From: Warburgia ugandensis
Lineage: Eukaryota > Streptophyta > Magnoliopsida > Canellales > Canellaceae
Reading direction: 5' to 3'
DNA: 64,000 nt
NCBI GenBank assembly: GCA_035236585.1
Contig: CP141128.1
Span: 23,589,618-23,653,617, forward strand
Shown: piece by piece, positions 12,444-24,589 of the stretch
How the letters are laid out: each line of letters begins with the position of its first letter
Position numbering within the stretch: the stretch's first letter is position 1
Position numbers and translations under genes: made by a program
The notes under the pieces: model-generated
What the model was told of the DNA's origin: nothing
The model's input: only the letters and a program-made list of their open reading frames with translations
The model's database searches: none

Positions 12444-15400
12444 TAGATTGATGAGCTCCAATAATTTGTTTAAATTCAACATTTGCATCTATGAGAGTCG
12501 ATGAGTTGATGAGATTGAACATCTAATGAAAACTGATGAAATAAATGATTCGATGAAAATTGACAATTCGATAGATGAAATCAACAATTTGATGGAAATA
12601 AAGGTCATGATTGAATGATTTAATGAGAATGTATGGTGGACCAATGAAATCCAATGATTTGATGAAAATTAAGGTTCATATCATCGATATTCGATAATTT
12701 GATAGAAATCAATTATTGGATCAATGAGATCCAATAATTTGTTGAAAGTTGGTTAGATGAATGAGATCCAATGATCTAATAAAAATCAAAGATTAAATCT
12801 GTGATCAAATAATTTGATCGAATCAATTGTCAGGTCAACAAGATCTAATGATTTGATGTAAATTGATTATCGGATAGACGAGATCTAATGTTTTGAATAA
12901 ATTCAAATGTGGAATCAAAGAGATCTAATGACTTGATGAAAATTAACATTCTAATAAATAAAATTTTATGATTTGATTAAAAATAGTAGTCTGCTCATTG
13001 AGATCAGAAGGTTTGATGTAAATTGATAGTCAGATTGGCATATCTGATGATTGGATGAAAATCAAGGTCAGATCAATGAGATCTAATGAGTTGATGAAAG
13101 TCAATGATTAGTTATGAGATTTGATGATTAGATAAAATTAACAATCAAATCAATGAGATCTAATGATTTGATGAAAATTAAGGCTGAAATTATTGAGATT
13201 TGATTATTTGATGAATCAATGAGAATTAGCTATTTAATGAAAATCAAGGATTAAATTGTTGAGATACAATGATTGATGAAAATCAACAAAAAGATTATCT
13301 AGATTGATGATTTAATGAACATCAAACATTAGATAATTTAAATACTATGATTTGATAAATAGGAAATGTAGGATTGATGAGATCTAATGATTTCATGAAA
13401 ATCAAGGGTTGGACCATTAGATTTGATCATTTGAAAAAAATCAAGGGTTGACTGATGAAATTCAAATATTTTATGAAAATCAATGGTACAATCAACAAGA
13501 TCTAATGATACTAGAAAATTGATAGTTAGATTGATGAGATCCTGTGATTTGATTAAAACCAAATTTTGAATTAACAAGATTTGATGATTTGGTGAAAACA
13601 AATAGTTTGATTGATGAGAACTAATGGAATGATGATTAGATCAATTATATCCAATGATTTATAATTTGATAAAAATTAATAGGTGGATCAATGATATCTA
13701 ATGATTTTATGAAAATTAATCTTTAGATCAACATGATTCAATATTTTTTTTATGGAAATTAAATTTTTAGATGTGATGATTTGATGAAAATTAGTATACA
13801 ATATGAGACCCACTAATTGGATAAAAATTGATAATCAGTTCAACAAGATCCAATAATTTGATTAAATGTGCTCTCAGACTAGTGAGATCTAATGATTTGA
13901 TGATAATAAATATTTAAATTTACAAGATCCATAAATTTGATAAGATCAAATGATTTGATAAAAGTTAAAGGTCAGATAAGTATTCGATCATTGGATAAAA
14001 TTTATTATTGGAATGACTATATCTAGTGATTATTACACAATGAATTATTAGATAATTTGAAAAAATATATATAGAATTGATGAGATTCAATAATTTGACA
14101 AAAATTAATAGACAGATGAATGAGATCAAATGAATTGATGAAAATCACTTGGTTAGATCGATGAGATAACATGACATGATGAAAATCATAATTTTTATCA
14201 ATGATATAAGATGCTTTGATTTAAATCAATAGACTGATTGACAAGATTTGATGATTCAATGAAAATTAGTGGTTGGATTGACGGTATCCAATGATTTGAT
14301 GAAAATCAATGATCAAATGAATGAAATCGAAAGAAAATTAAAGGGACGATCGAATAGATCAAATCGAAATCAATGGTTAAATCAACAAGATTTGATGATT
14401 TGATCAAATTGATGGTTGATTAACAAAATTTAATGAGTTTTTCAAAATCATAAGTTTGATGGTGGAGATTTGATTATCCAATGGAAATTAATAATCTGAT
14501 CATTGAGATCTATGATTTAATTAAAATTAATGGTCAAATCAATGAGATCTACTAATTTGATGAAAATCTAAGAGCAGAACAATGTGATCAATGATTTAAT
14601 TATTTTCATCTGTCAAATTGACCAAATTTTATAATTTGAAGACAATTAAATTTTGAAAGGACGCGATAAAGTGATGTTTTGAAAACTGACATGACTTGAT
14701 AATTTAATGAATACTAACAGTTAGACTAATGAGTTTCGATGATTTGATAAAAATTAATGGCCAAATTGACAAGATTGGGTGATTTGATGAAGATGGGGGG
14801 TTAGATCGACAAGATCCAATGATTTGATGAAAGATTGCTTTATTCTTTTAAATTGAGAAAAGGATTAGCTCGATTCTTGAGGTTTGATGGAAAATCAAAT
14901 TCGATCTTATCTAATTTGAGAAGGAAAAATATCCAATCCTAGAAAATTTTAGAAAGATCATGTCCAATTTTTCTTATTTGATAAAGGATCACCATCAATT
15001 TCTTGAGTTTGATGAAGAGTCACCTCCAATCCTTAGAATTGTTTTATGGTTAATAAGATTTTAGAATTTGCAAAAAACTGCAAGGTGAATCGATGAGATT
15101 TGATGACTTACAGAGATCAATGATTGAATCAATGAGATTGGACATTTTGATAAAAGTTAGTGATTAGGTTGACAAGATCCAATGATCTTACAAAAATGAA
15201 CGATTAGATTAATGAGATATGGTGATTTATTAAAAATAAATGATTAGACCAATGAGATCTAATGATTTATTGAATATGAATAATAAGGCTAATAACATCC
15301 AATTATTTGATGAAAACTAACAAATGGATCGACAACATCCAAAGATTAAATAAAGATCAACAATCAGATCAATGCTATTAATGTTATTATGAAAATCAAT

Positions 15401-18400
15401 GGTCGAACTAATGAGATCTAATGATTTGATTAAAATTAGGATCTAATTAATAAGATCTAATAATTTGATAAAAAAGTAACAATTGAATTGATGAGATCTA
15501 GTAGATTAATGACAATCAATGGTATGATTGACGAGATCCAGAGATATGATGAAAATTGATAGTCAAATCTATGAGAAAAAAGTCAAAGTTGGAATCGATG
15601 AGATCCATTGATTTGATGGAAATGAAGAGTTGATTCAATAAGTTTTGGTGATTTCGTTAAATCAACGGATAGATCTAGGAGATTCAATGAAAACGAGGAT
15701 TGGATCAATGACCTCTATTCATTTTTGTAAATTCAACCATCACATCCACTAGGGTCGATAAGTTGATGAAATTCAAAGTTCGAATGAAAATTGATGGTTG
15801 TATTGATGGGATAAATTAATTCAATGAAAATTGATGGTTAGATCACATGATCTAGTGATTTGATGAAAATAAATGTTTGAATTGATGATATTTGATTATT
15901 TGATGAAAATCAATGATTGGATCAACAAGATCCGATAACTTGTAGAAAGTTGATGGTTGGATGGATGAGATTCAATGATCTAATGAAAATTGAGAATTAG
16001 ATTTATGTGATCCAATGATTTGATCAAAATCAATTGTCATGTCAACGAGATCTGATGATTTGATGTACATTGATTATTGAATAGATGAGATTTGATGTTT
16101 TGAATAAATTCAAGTGTGGCATCAAAGAGATCAGATGATACCTTGAAAATCTAGTCGAATCACTAAGATTAGATTAGTTGATGCAAATTGATGGTCAGAT
16201 CAACATATTTGATGATTAGATGAAAATCAAAGGGTTGAGTAAACAAGATCCAATGATTTCATGAAAGTCAATGGCTAGTTATGAGATCCAATGATTATAT
16301 GAAATTCATAATCAGATCAACGAGATCTATTTATTTGAAGAAAATAAGGCTGAAATTATTGAGATTTGATGAAAATGTATGTGTAGATCAATGAAAATTT
16401 GCAATTTTATGAAAATCAAGCATTGGATTGTGGAGATAAAATGATTTGATGCAAATTAGCTAAAAGATTCCTCAGATCCAATGATTTAATGAAAATCAAC
16501 TATTAGGTAATTAAAATATTATGATTTAATAAATAAGTAATGTAGGATTGATGAAATCTAATGATTTGATGAAAATCAATAGGTGGAATAGCTAAATTTG
16601 ATCAATTGACAAAAATCAATGGTTGATAGACAAGATGCAAAGATTTTAAGAAAATCAATGATCAGACCAATGAGATCTGATGATATAAGAAAATTAACAA
16701 TTGGATTGACGATATCCTATGTTTTGATTAATACCATGTTTTTGAATTGATAAGATTCAATGATTTGACTAAAATGAATAGTTTGATCGATAAAATCTAA
16801 TGGTATGATAAAAATTGATGATCAAATCAATGATATTCAGTGATTTATAATTTGATAAAAATCAATGGGAGGATGAATGAGATCTAGTGATTTATTAATT
16901 ATGAATAGTAAGAACAATAACATCCAATAATTTGAGGAAATCTAATGATTGGATCAACAAGATCCAAAGATTAGATAAAGATCAATAATCAAATCAATGA
17001 TATTAATGATATTATGAAAATCAATGGTCAAAGTAGTGAGATCCAATGATTTTATGAAAATCTATGCCTAATTAATGTCATTTAATGATTTGATAAAAAA
17101 TAATGATTGGACCGATGAGATCCAACAATCTAATGGCAATTAGTGGTTGGATTGATGAGTCTAGTGATATGATGAAAATTGATAGTCAATTTATGAGACA
17201 AGAATTAGAGTTGGGATCAATGAGATCTGTTGATTTGATGAAAATGAAGGATTGAATTGATGAGTTGTGATGAAGGGTCAGGTCAAGGAGATCTAATGAT
17301 TTGATGAAAGTCAATGGTCACTTATGGGATACAATGATTAAAGGAATTCCATGATCAAATTAGCAAGATCTAATAATTTGATGAAAATTTAGCCTAAAAT
17401 TATTGAGATTTGATGAAAACCAATAATCGAATCTAAGAGATTTGATGAAAATGTATGGGCAAAACAATGAGAATTGGCAATTTAATAAAAATCAAGCGTT
17501 GGATTACCGAGATGAAATAATTTGATGAAAATTAATGAAAAGATTCTTTAGATTTATGAAAATCAATGATCGGATTGACAAGATCTAATGATATAAGAAA
17601 TTTGACAGTTGGAATGATTATATCCCGTGTTTTGATTAAAACCAAGTTTTGAATTGACAAGATTTGATGAAAATGAATAGTTTGATTTGTAAGATATAAT
17701 AATATGATGAAAATGGATGATCAGATCAATGATATCCAATGATTATAATTTGATAAAAATCAATGGGTGGATCAATGAGATTTTATGATTTTATCAATGA
17801 TATGGAAATAAATAATCTAATTGATGGGATATGGTAATTTGATGATCAAATAAACAATGGTTGGATCAATGAGATCTAATGATTTGATGGAAAACATTGG
17901 TTAAATTGATGAGATCTAGTGATTTGATGAAAATTAACCATTAAATTGACAAAATTTGATGATTTCATATAAATCAAGGGCTAGAACAACAAGTGATCTG
18001 GATGATTTGATAAAAATTAGCATTCATTATAAGACCCATTGATTGGATAAAAATTGATGATCATTTCAACAACATTCACTAATTTGATTAAATATACTTT
18101 CAGAGCAGTGAGATCTAATTATTTGATGACAAGAAATATTATGATCTATGATATCCATTGATTTGATAAAAATCAATAGTCAAATTAATGAGATTCAATG
18201 AAAATTAACTATCAAGTTGAGAAGAATAAATGATTTGATGAAAGGCAAGGGTCAAATAAAAGAGATCCAATGATTTGATGAATTTATGGTTGGATTGATG
18301 ATATTTAGTGATTTAATTATAATGAATTATCAAAAAATTTTAGAGGATTGACGAGATCTAATAATTTGATAAAAATTGATAAATAGATGGATGAGATAAG

Positions 18401-18520
18401 GTGATTTGTTGAAAATCATTGGTTAGATCGATAAGATAAGATGATATAATGAAAATCATAATTCAGATCAATGTTATAAGATGCTTTGACATAAATTAAT
18501 CGATGGATTACTATGGTTTG
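12444..18520. repeat. Satellite-like array, about 40-bp monomer with 3.2-kb higher-order units
   Basis: About 150 diverged head-to-tail copies of a roughly 40-bp monomer, consensus close to ATCAATGAGATCTAATGATT then TGATGAAAATCAATGGTTGG, with members of about 37-42 bp. Neighbouring monomers differ strongly, but long blocks recur in the same order: 12,455-13,330 with 15,705-16,510; 13,369-13,700 with 16,546-16,880 and partly 17,550-17,790; 15,265-15,655 with 16,890-17,275; 13,066-14,240 with 17,275-18,505. This is a higher-order structure of about 3.2 kb with shortened later copies, as unequal exchange would produce. It is flanked on both sides by Athila LTRs. It is non-coding; the minus-strand open frame at 13,338-13,601 is a repeat reading. 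Confidence 0.9.
14845..15085. other. Non-canonical island inside the satellite array
   Basis: About 240 bp in which the GATCTAATGATTTGATG monomer is hard to follow. It is replaced by text such as AATTGAGAAAAGGATTAGCT and GGATCACCATCAATTTCTTG. Some tracts still resemble half monomers, so it may be a strongly diverged piece or a small insertion. No gene or repeat family was recognised. Confidence 0.4.
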
Positions 18521-20664
18521 TGTTAAGTGTTTAATTTTGGCTAAAAAAACCCTAGTTTAGCATTTAATTAGACCATCTAACTCATCAATTTGGTAATTTT
18601 TAGATAAAATATAAAAATTAGCTCAAATTGACCATCCAACCATAAATTGTCAAAATTAATGGTCAGATGATCAGTTGAGCTAAGTGGATGCTTAATGTAT
18701 GGTTTAGATGACTCTAATATAGTCTTTGGCCTTGCAGATCAACTAAAGGAGGGTTGGATGGCTCATATTTAATTTCAATGGTGTATATCAGTTTGAAGAT
18801 CAGTAAGGCAAGGAATAAAGGGTTCCTAAAAGAAGAAGGTTTCCTAATGGAAGAGGAGGAAGTTTCCTAATAGGAAACCAAATCTTAAAGGAAAGAGGTG
18901 GATTAGAATTAGGAAGGATGAAAACTTATAAAGAAGGAACCGTGAGAGTTGAAAAAAGAGGTTTTTTTTTTTTTTGGAGTTCAAGTTTGTTGTTCCTTTG
19001 CTTGCTTTGCATTCCATTTAGAGTTTCTTTTTCCTCCTTTTTACCATGCTATTTCTTTTTTTTCACGCACCACCTTACCAGTTTCCATCTGCTTCACTGC
19101 ATCAACTAAGATCCCCATCTCTATTCACATCTTCCTCTATCTTCCTCAAATCTCCCACCCAGTCTGCCTCCTTCTCTCACTCCCAATTCCCCTTTCAATT
19201 ACCCTCTAATTCACTTTGCTCCCATCAAAACCAATTCACCGCCCATCCCATCACATGTTCCATCTCTTCCATCTCTATACTGTCTCCAATTCTAGCCCAA
19301 TGTAGCACCACCAGACACCCTACCCATCTCCTCCACCTAATTGCACCACTTTCCTTTCCAGGTTTTCCATAGCTACCATCTCTACTAGCCGCACCAGTCC
19401 CGATACCCACCTCCACCGGGCAACCTTTCCTCCAAGTCAGCTACCGATTCCAAAGCCCAGAGGATGCCCAGATTAGAAGTCTCCCATAGTTCCCATCTCT
19501 CCATTTCCACCTATCTGCTAGTTGATGCCTAATTCTCTCTGGCTCTCCCTCTCACAGCATCAGACAATGCCCAGGCTCCTCTGCTTCTAGCTCTCCACTG
19601 CCTTGACACCCATCGGATCCTCCACCTATTGCAGTTCCTCTCCCTAGTTGTCCCTCTTCACCAACAACATCTACCCATCTGGATGGTCAATCAAGATTGT
19701 CGTTTTCCTTTTCCTAGATTTTATCCCTTGCATCACTAGCTAGCATGCCCAGTTGTCAATGCCTTACCAAGCCTCGGCTCGGATCTTCATTGGCTAGGTA
19801 CGAACCCAGAACAGGACGACACTAGCCATCCGCACATCTCATTGTTTCCTAGGATCTTCTCCCGCAAAGTCATCTTCTCTAGTGGATTTGGAGTTTACAA
19901 AATTTTTAAGGAAGTTTTAAGAAATTTTCCAATTTTTCCCTTATTAGAATATTTTAAATTACATGTTCTATGCTATTACTGTTACTATTCACATTTTATT
20001 TTATTTCTGTTTTGGTTATTCGTGTTCTGTGTTATTTCGTAGTTTATCCAAGAATTAACTTATCTATTCCTATTTAACCAAATCAAGGGTTCTGGTTTAA
20101 CCAAGGAAAAACTCTTATTTCTTGTCTGTTTCATTTAGAATTTTAATTAAAATTTATAACATGTTTTTAGGATAGTTTCTAGTTTAATTGCTATTCCTAA
20201 TCTTCAATTTGGGTTCTGAAAATAGATCTAAGCCATTAATTCTTCAATTCTTTAATTTGATTAGATCTCTAAAAATTTGATGAATCTGACAAACTCATTC
20301 GTCAGATCATTAATCCAGGACATGTTGAATATATTGATAGAGTTTGATCAAAGTTTAGGATATAGAAGTGAAGAAATTAGACAGCATTTAAGATAGGGAA
20401 ATAGATTTTCTAATTTTTTCTCTAGAAATTAGACAGCATTAAACAACATTTATTATTCTTTCTGGAATTAGGCCTCTAGAATTTCACTGTTAAATTGATG
20501 ATGAAGTCTCATTTCTTTCTGTTAATTTTTGTCAATTAATTTTAATTTTAAATAATTAAATTTTGTTAAAAACTCCAAATTCTTAAAGCACATCCGTGTG
20601 GGATTAACCCATACTTGCATTAGCTATACCACAATAGCTCGTGCATTTGTGAAAAACATCAACA
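18521..20664 (+). mobile_element. Athila 2: 5' LTR
   Basis: It runs from TGTTAAGTGTTTAATTTTGG to ...AAAAACATCAACA, 2,144 bp. The middle (about 19,000-19,700) is strikingly C/T-rich on the plus strand. The same segment appears as an A/G-rich stretch in the minus-strand LTRs at 29.9-30.3 kb and 52.0-54.0 kb, which ties the three together. Open frames such as 19,046-19,372 are readings of that low-complexity tract. The flanking five bases GTTTG (18,516-18,520) are the candidate 5' target duplication. Confidence 0.85.
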
Positions 20665-20670
20665 AGTTTT

Positions 20671-20690
20671 TGGCACTATTGTCGGAGACC
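20671..20690 (+). other. Athila 2: primer-binding site (tRNA-Asp type)
   Basis: TGGCACTATTGTCGGAGACC lies six bases after the LTR end. It resembles TGGCGCCGTTGCCGGGGA, the complement of the plant tRNA-Asp 3' end used by Athila elements, with several substitutions. A cleaner version lies on the minus strand at 31,006-31,024. Confidence 0.75.
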
Positions 20691-21850
20691 CGCAACAGAG
20701 TTTTTATAGAATTTAATTAAAAAATCCAAAAAAATCTAAAAAAATAAAAAACTATAGGGATTGCAGAGTTTCAGCATTATAGGCAATTTTAGGTGCAATT
20801 TTCAATGCAAAACCACCTAATTTCTTGAAATTGGTACTTATTTCTAATTTTCTTTTCTGGGGAAACAGGAAATTGGCAAGGAAATCTTCATCAAAATGGA
20901 AATTTTCCTATTTTCCTAGAATAGGACCTTTTTTTTTCTTTTTTTTTTTGAGTGAATCTTGTAGTGAGGATCCTTGTAAATTACAGTTTCCATTTTAATT
21001 TTAAATGGTTGTATAATACAGGGCAAGGGTTGGGTAAGGTGGCCCACACTTGATCTTCATTAGAAACCTCATTATAAGTTTCCTCACTTATTTATTTCCT
21101 AGATTAGGGCTTGCATTTAGAGTAAATTTGCATTATTTGGTAGTGTAACTCATATAGAAAGAATCTTTTATAATTATTGCATTTTTAGGGTTTTGCATTA
21201 GTTTACCGTTTCAATTGCATTCTTAGGACACAGTTAATGCTTTAAGGTGATATATATATATATATATATATGTTGATCAAACTGCCATGGATTGTGGAAT
21301 TTAATTAGTAAGGGCACCTTACCCTCATAAGATCAAGGGTGGATTTCATCACCACTCCTTGCCCCACCTAGGATAATCACCTCAAGCGTACTACCCTACA
21401 CTTCAACTCAAATTAAAATTAATTAGAAGAGACCCTCTTACTAAGATGCGATTTATTGTCACTCCAGTGGCTTTTGAGCACTGTGATTATCTGGGGTTGT
21501 CTAATAGAGCCTCGCTCTTTCCTAGCCTCCTATTGACATTTGTGAGGTCTAAATGCCTCCTTACATGAGGGTTGTATTAACCACCTTGCACAGAACCTAA
21601 CTAGTAAGTAATAGTCAAATCTAAAGGAGAGGAGGAGTGCTAGATTAGGCTAATTGAAAGCATTGTCCCCACACAAATTTAAGAAAATCAATAAATTGCT
21701 TATTAGCCTAAGGTGTTTGACTGTGCCTTTTGATTGCATCACATAGAGTTAGAGTTAGCATTTAGAGTAGGACATTTTAGATTAGGAATAGTTCATGCAA
21801 GGTCATCAATCTCAAAACCTTGAGCTACTACCTTTAAACCCAGAGATTCA
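20691..21850 (+). mobile_element. Athila 2: leader
   Basis: Non-coding leader between primer-binding site and gag. It contains a poly-T stretch near 20,930-20,950, a TA microsatellite at 21,250-21,271, and at 21,470-21,675 the module found inverted in the first LTR (1,920-2,130). No coding frame was recognised. Confidence 0.6.
21250..21271. repeat. (TA)11 microsatellite
   Basis: A perfect alternating TA run in the Athila 2 leader. Confidence 0.95.
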
Positions 21851-23330
21851 ATGCATCCAACGCTAAGGGGAAAGAAACATAGTTCCTATTCCTCTGGTTG
21901 AACCACCAGTAGGGATTGAGTGCAAGATGATTAGAGATTTTTATGTGCCACTCCAACTTAATACCCCATCCTCATTAGCTTTACCTCCCACTAATGCCGA
22001 CCTCTTTGAATTAAAGGCAGGAGTAATTCAATTACTCTCTCCTTTTTATGGTTGAGACCGAGATGACCTATACCTACATATCTAGGAGTTCCTTGATATT
22101 TGTGCCACATTTAGGTTCCAAATTTTTTAGATGATTAGATTAGGCTTAGGTTATTCCCGTTCTTAATTAAGGACAAAGCTAAGTCATGGCTTAATTCCTT
22201 GGAGGTAGGTTCCATACATACATGGGACCAATTGTTTAAGAAGTTTTTGAACAAGTTCGTCCTTGTTCACAAAACAAATCCTTGCATCATGAAACTATAA
22301 ATTTTTGACAAAGGGATGATGAGCAATATTATCAATGTTGAGAATGGTGGAATGAACTTCTGCAAAAATGCCCTCACCATAGATTTGAGAAATGGCATCA
22401 AGTTCAATACTTCTATGAGGCATTGACGCCTCAAAATAGGCAAATGATAGATGTAGCGAGTGGAGGGACCCTCATGTTAAAAGATGAAAGTGAGGCATGG
22501 GAACTCTTTCAAATTGTAGCTGATAATTCTCAGTAATGGGATTATTCAAATAGGAGAGAAAGAACTAGCCAGTCCACTAAGAAAGGAGGTATCTATAAGA
22601 TAAGAGAGCATACTAATCTATCCTATAAGCTCCACTCTCTCGCTGAAAATTTAGGTGGAAGAGTGGACAAGCTTGAAACTATGCTTCAATCTTTCATGGC
22701 TGCTACATTATCCCAAAAACCTCCACAAGAGGTATGTGCTACTTGTTTAAGTCTAGCCCATTTAAGCTTAGCTTGTCCATCTACTAAAGTATTCCTTGAA
22801 TATCTTATAGACCAAGCGAGTGCATTGATTGCATATCGCCAACCTAGTGATAACCCATATTCTAATACATACAACCTTGGATGGGCTAGGTATCTAAATT
22901 TGTCTTGGTCAAAGAATAACCACCAAGGGGGGCCATTTGTAAATCCCCCTTTCCAAAACTTTCCTCTTAGAACTACAATTCCCCATCAGCCACCTTTCTT
23001 TCTACAACCTCTACAACAAAAGAAACCATATTTAGAGGAAAACATCCATACCATGCTGGAACAAATTGTAAATGGTAATGATTACATTAAAAAGGCCTTA
23101 CACCAATTGCAAAATGAGAGTAGATAGTCAACCAATGTCAACTCTCAAGCCATAGCCAACTTAGAGATGCAAGTAAGCCAATTGTTTGCTGAATTACATA
23201 ATAGAGGAAAGGGTCAGTTTCCTAGTCAACCCATCCCTAACCCTAAGGGTCAATTTGAGATAGGGTCAAGTTCTCACAACCTTATCATTCATGAACATGC
23301 CTAATCCATAACCACCCTTAGGAGCTATCG
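21850..23330 (+). mobile_element. Athila 2: gag region
   Basis: It contains the retrotransposon gag domain wording (KSWLNSLEVGSIHTWDQLFK near 22,180-22,240, then DVASGGTLM near 22,450). A knuckle-like CATCLSLAHLSLACPS lies near 22,735-22,785. An uninterrupted 154-codon stretch remains at 22,663-23,127, with a proline-rich tail typical of Athila gag. It is decayed overall. Confidence 0.8.
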
Positions 23331-23499
23331 TTAGATCAATAACAAAGAAGGGCAGGCCAAGGGAACTGTAGAGGAAAAAGAGGCATAAAAAATATAGGAA
23401 AAAGAGAAAAGACAGAACAACCCTGTAGAACCTATAGTGGTGGCACCCTATCTGCCTAATGCCCCTTTTCCCTAATTACTGAATAAAGCTAGGAAGGGA

Positions 23500-24330
23500 T
23501 CAAACTTTAATGAGTTAATGGAGATATTTAAACATGTACAAATCAATATATCATTGCTCAATGCAATTAAAGGCATCTTTGCCTATGCCAAATTCTTAAA
23601 AGAGCTCTGCACAACAAAGCGAAAGCTTAATGTGTAAAAGAAAGCCTTCCTCATCAAATAGGTGAGCTCTTTGATTCAACACAAGACCCCACCAAATTTT
23701 AAAGACCTAGGATGTCCTACAATCACTTGCGTCATTGGAGATCATGTCATAGATAGGGCAGTTTCTGTGACGACCTGGGTTTTTGATGATGCAAGTTTGA
23801 TAAAAAGGCGAGATCTCTTGTTTTATAAATATGAAATGCATGAAAATGTGTTTTGACACTTGGGGTTTTATATGAAGGATTGCTTTACAAAACAAAAAAA
23901 AATTCCATGCATTTCATATTTATAAAACAAGAGATCTTGCCTTTTTATCAAACTTGCATCATCAAAAACCCGAGTCGTCACACTTTCTTGACTTAGGGCT
24001 AGTGTTAACTTGTTGCCATACTCTGTCTATGAGCAATTAAAACTCAGTGAGTTAAAACTAATCACTACCATGCTACAATTACTTGATAGATCTATCAAGA
24101 TAGCTCATGGTTTGGTTGGTCTTGATATAGGTGGATAAGTTTTATTATCCTATTGATTTCATTGTGCTAGACACCCAACCTATATCTGATTCTGGTAGTC
24201 AAATCCCAGTCATCCTAGCCGTCCATTCTTATCAACGTCCAATGCCATTATTTACTATAGGAATGGTGTAATGAAACTCTTATTTGGCAACATGAAGGCT
24301 AAGCTTAACGTTTTTAATGCTGATCAACAA
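23500..24330 (+). mobile_element. Athila 2: protease region, split by a foldback
   Basis: A DxGASVNLLPYSVYEQL-type aspartic-protease neighbourhood lies just right of 23,982, with its upstream half left of 23,766. A QIPVILA-like strand and MKLLFGNMKAKLNVF follow, matching fossil 1. The region is divided by the 217-bp inverted-repeat insertion described separately. Confidence 0.75.
23766..23982. mobile_element. 217-bp near-perfect foldback insertion in Athila 2
   Basis: Two arms of about 79 bp (23,766-23,844 and 23,904-23,982) are inverted copies with only about three mismatches, around a 59-bp loop. The ends are TGTGACGACC and its complement, so the unit has TG..CA termini. Flanking five-base words GTTTC (23,761-23,765) and CTTTC (23,983-23,987) are a possible 5-bp target duplication with one mismatch. 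No transposase is encoded. The start resembles Tekay/Del LTR starts (compare TGTGACACCCCGGTTTTT at 63,928), so an LTR-derived snap-back is as likely as a classical MITE. The near-identity of the arms in a decayed host element implies a recent arrival or strong arm homogenisation. Confidence 0.85.
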
Positions 24331-24589
24331 CATTTAGACCTTGATGATCCCTGTGATGTCAACTTGATAGAGAGTCTAATTAATGAGATTCATTCACCAT
24401 TGTCCATCTTGGACCCACTAGAGGCTTGTCTGATGCACTTTAATAGATGTTGTCCCAATCATGGATACCTCTATGTGGAACCACTCCTACCATCTAAATC
24501 CATCCCCATACCCTCAATAAAGCAACCACCATCTTTGGACCTAAAATATTGCCTAATAACTTGAAATATTCATACCTAAGCCTAGATGA

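Noticed and set aside
12444-18520. CRISPR-like appearance of regularly spaced short repeats
   Set aside because: There is no constant repeat with unique spacers. The whole unit is a diverged tandem monomer in a plant context.
19046-19372. Serine- and proline-rich 108-codon frame
   Set aside because: It lies in the pyrimidine-rich middle of an Athila LTR, and overlapping frames are open too.
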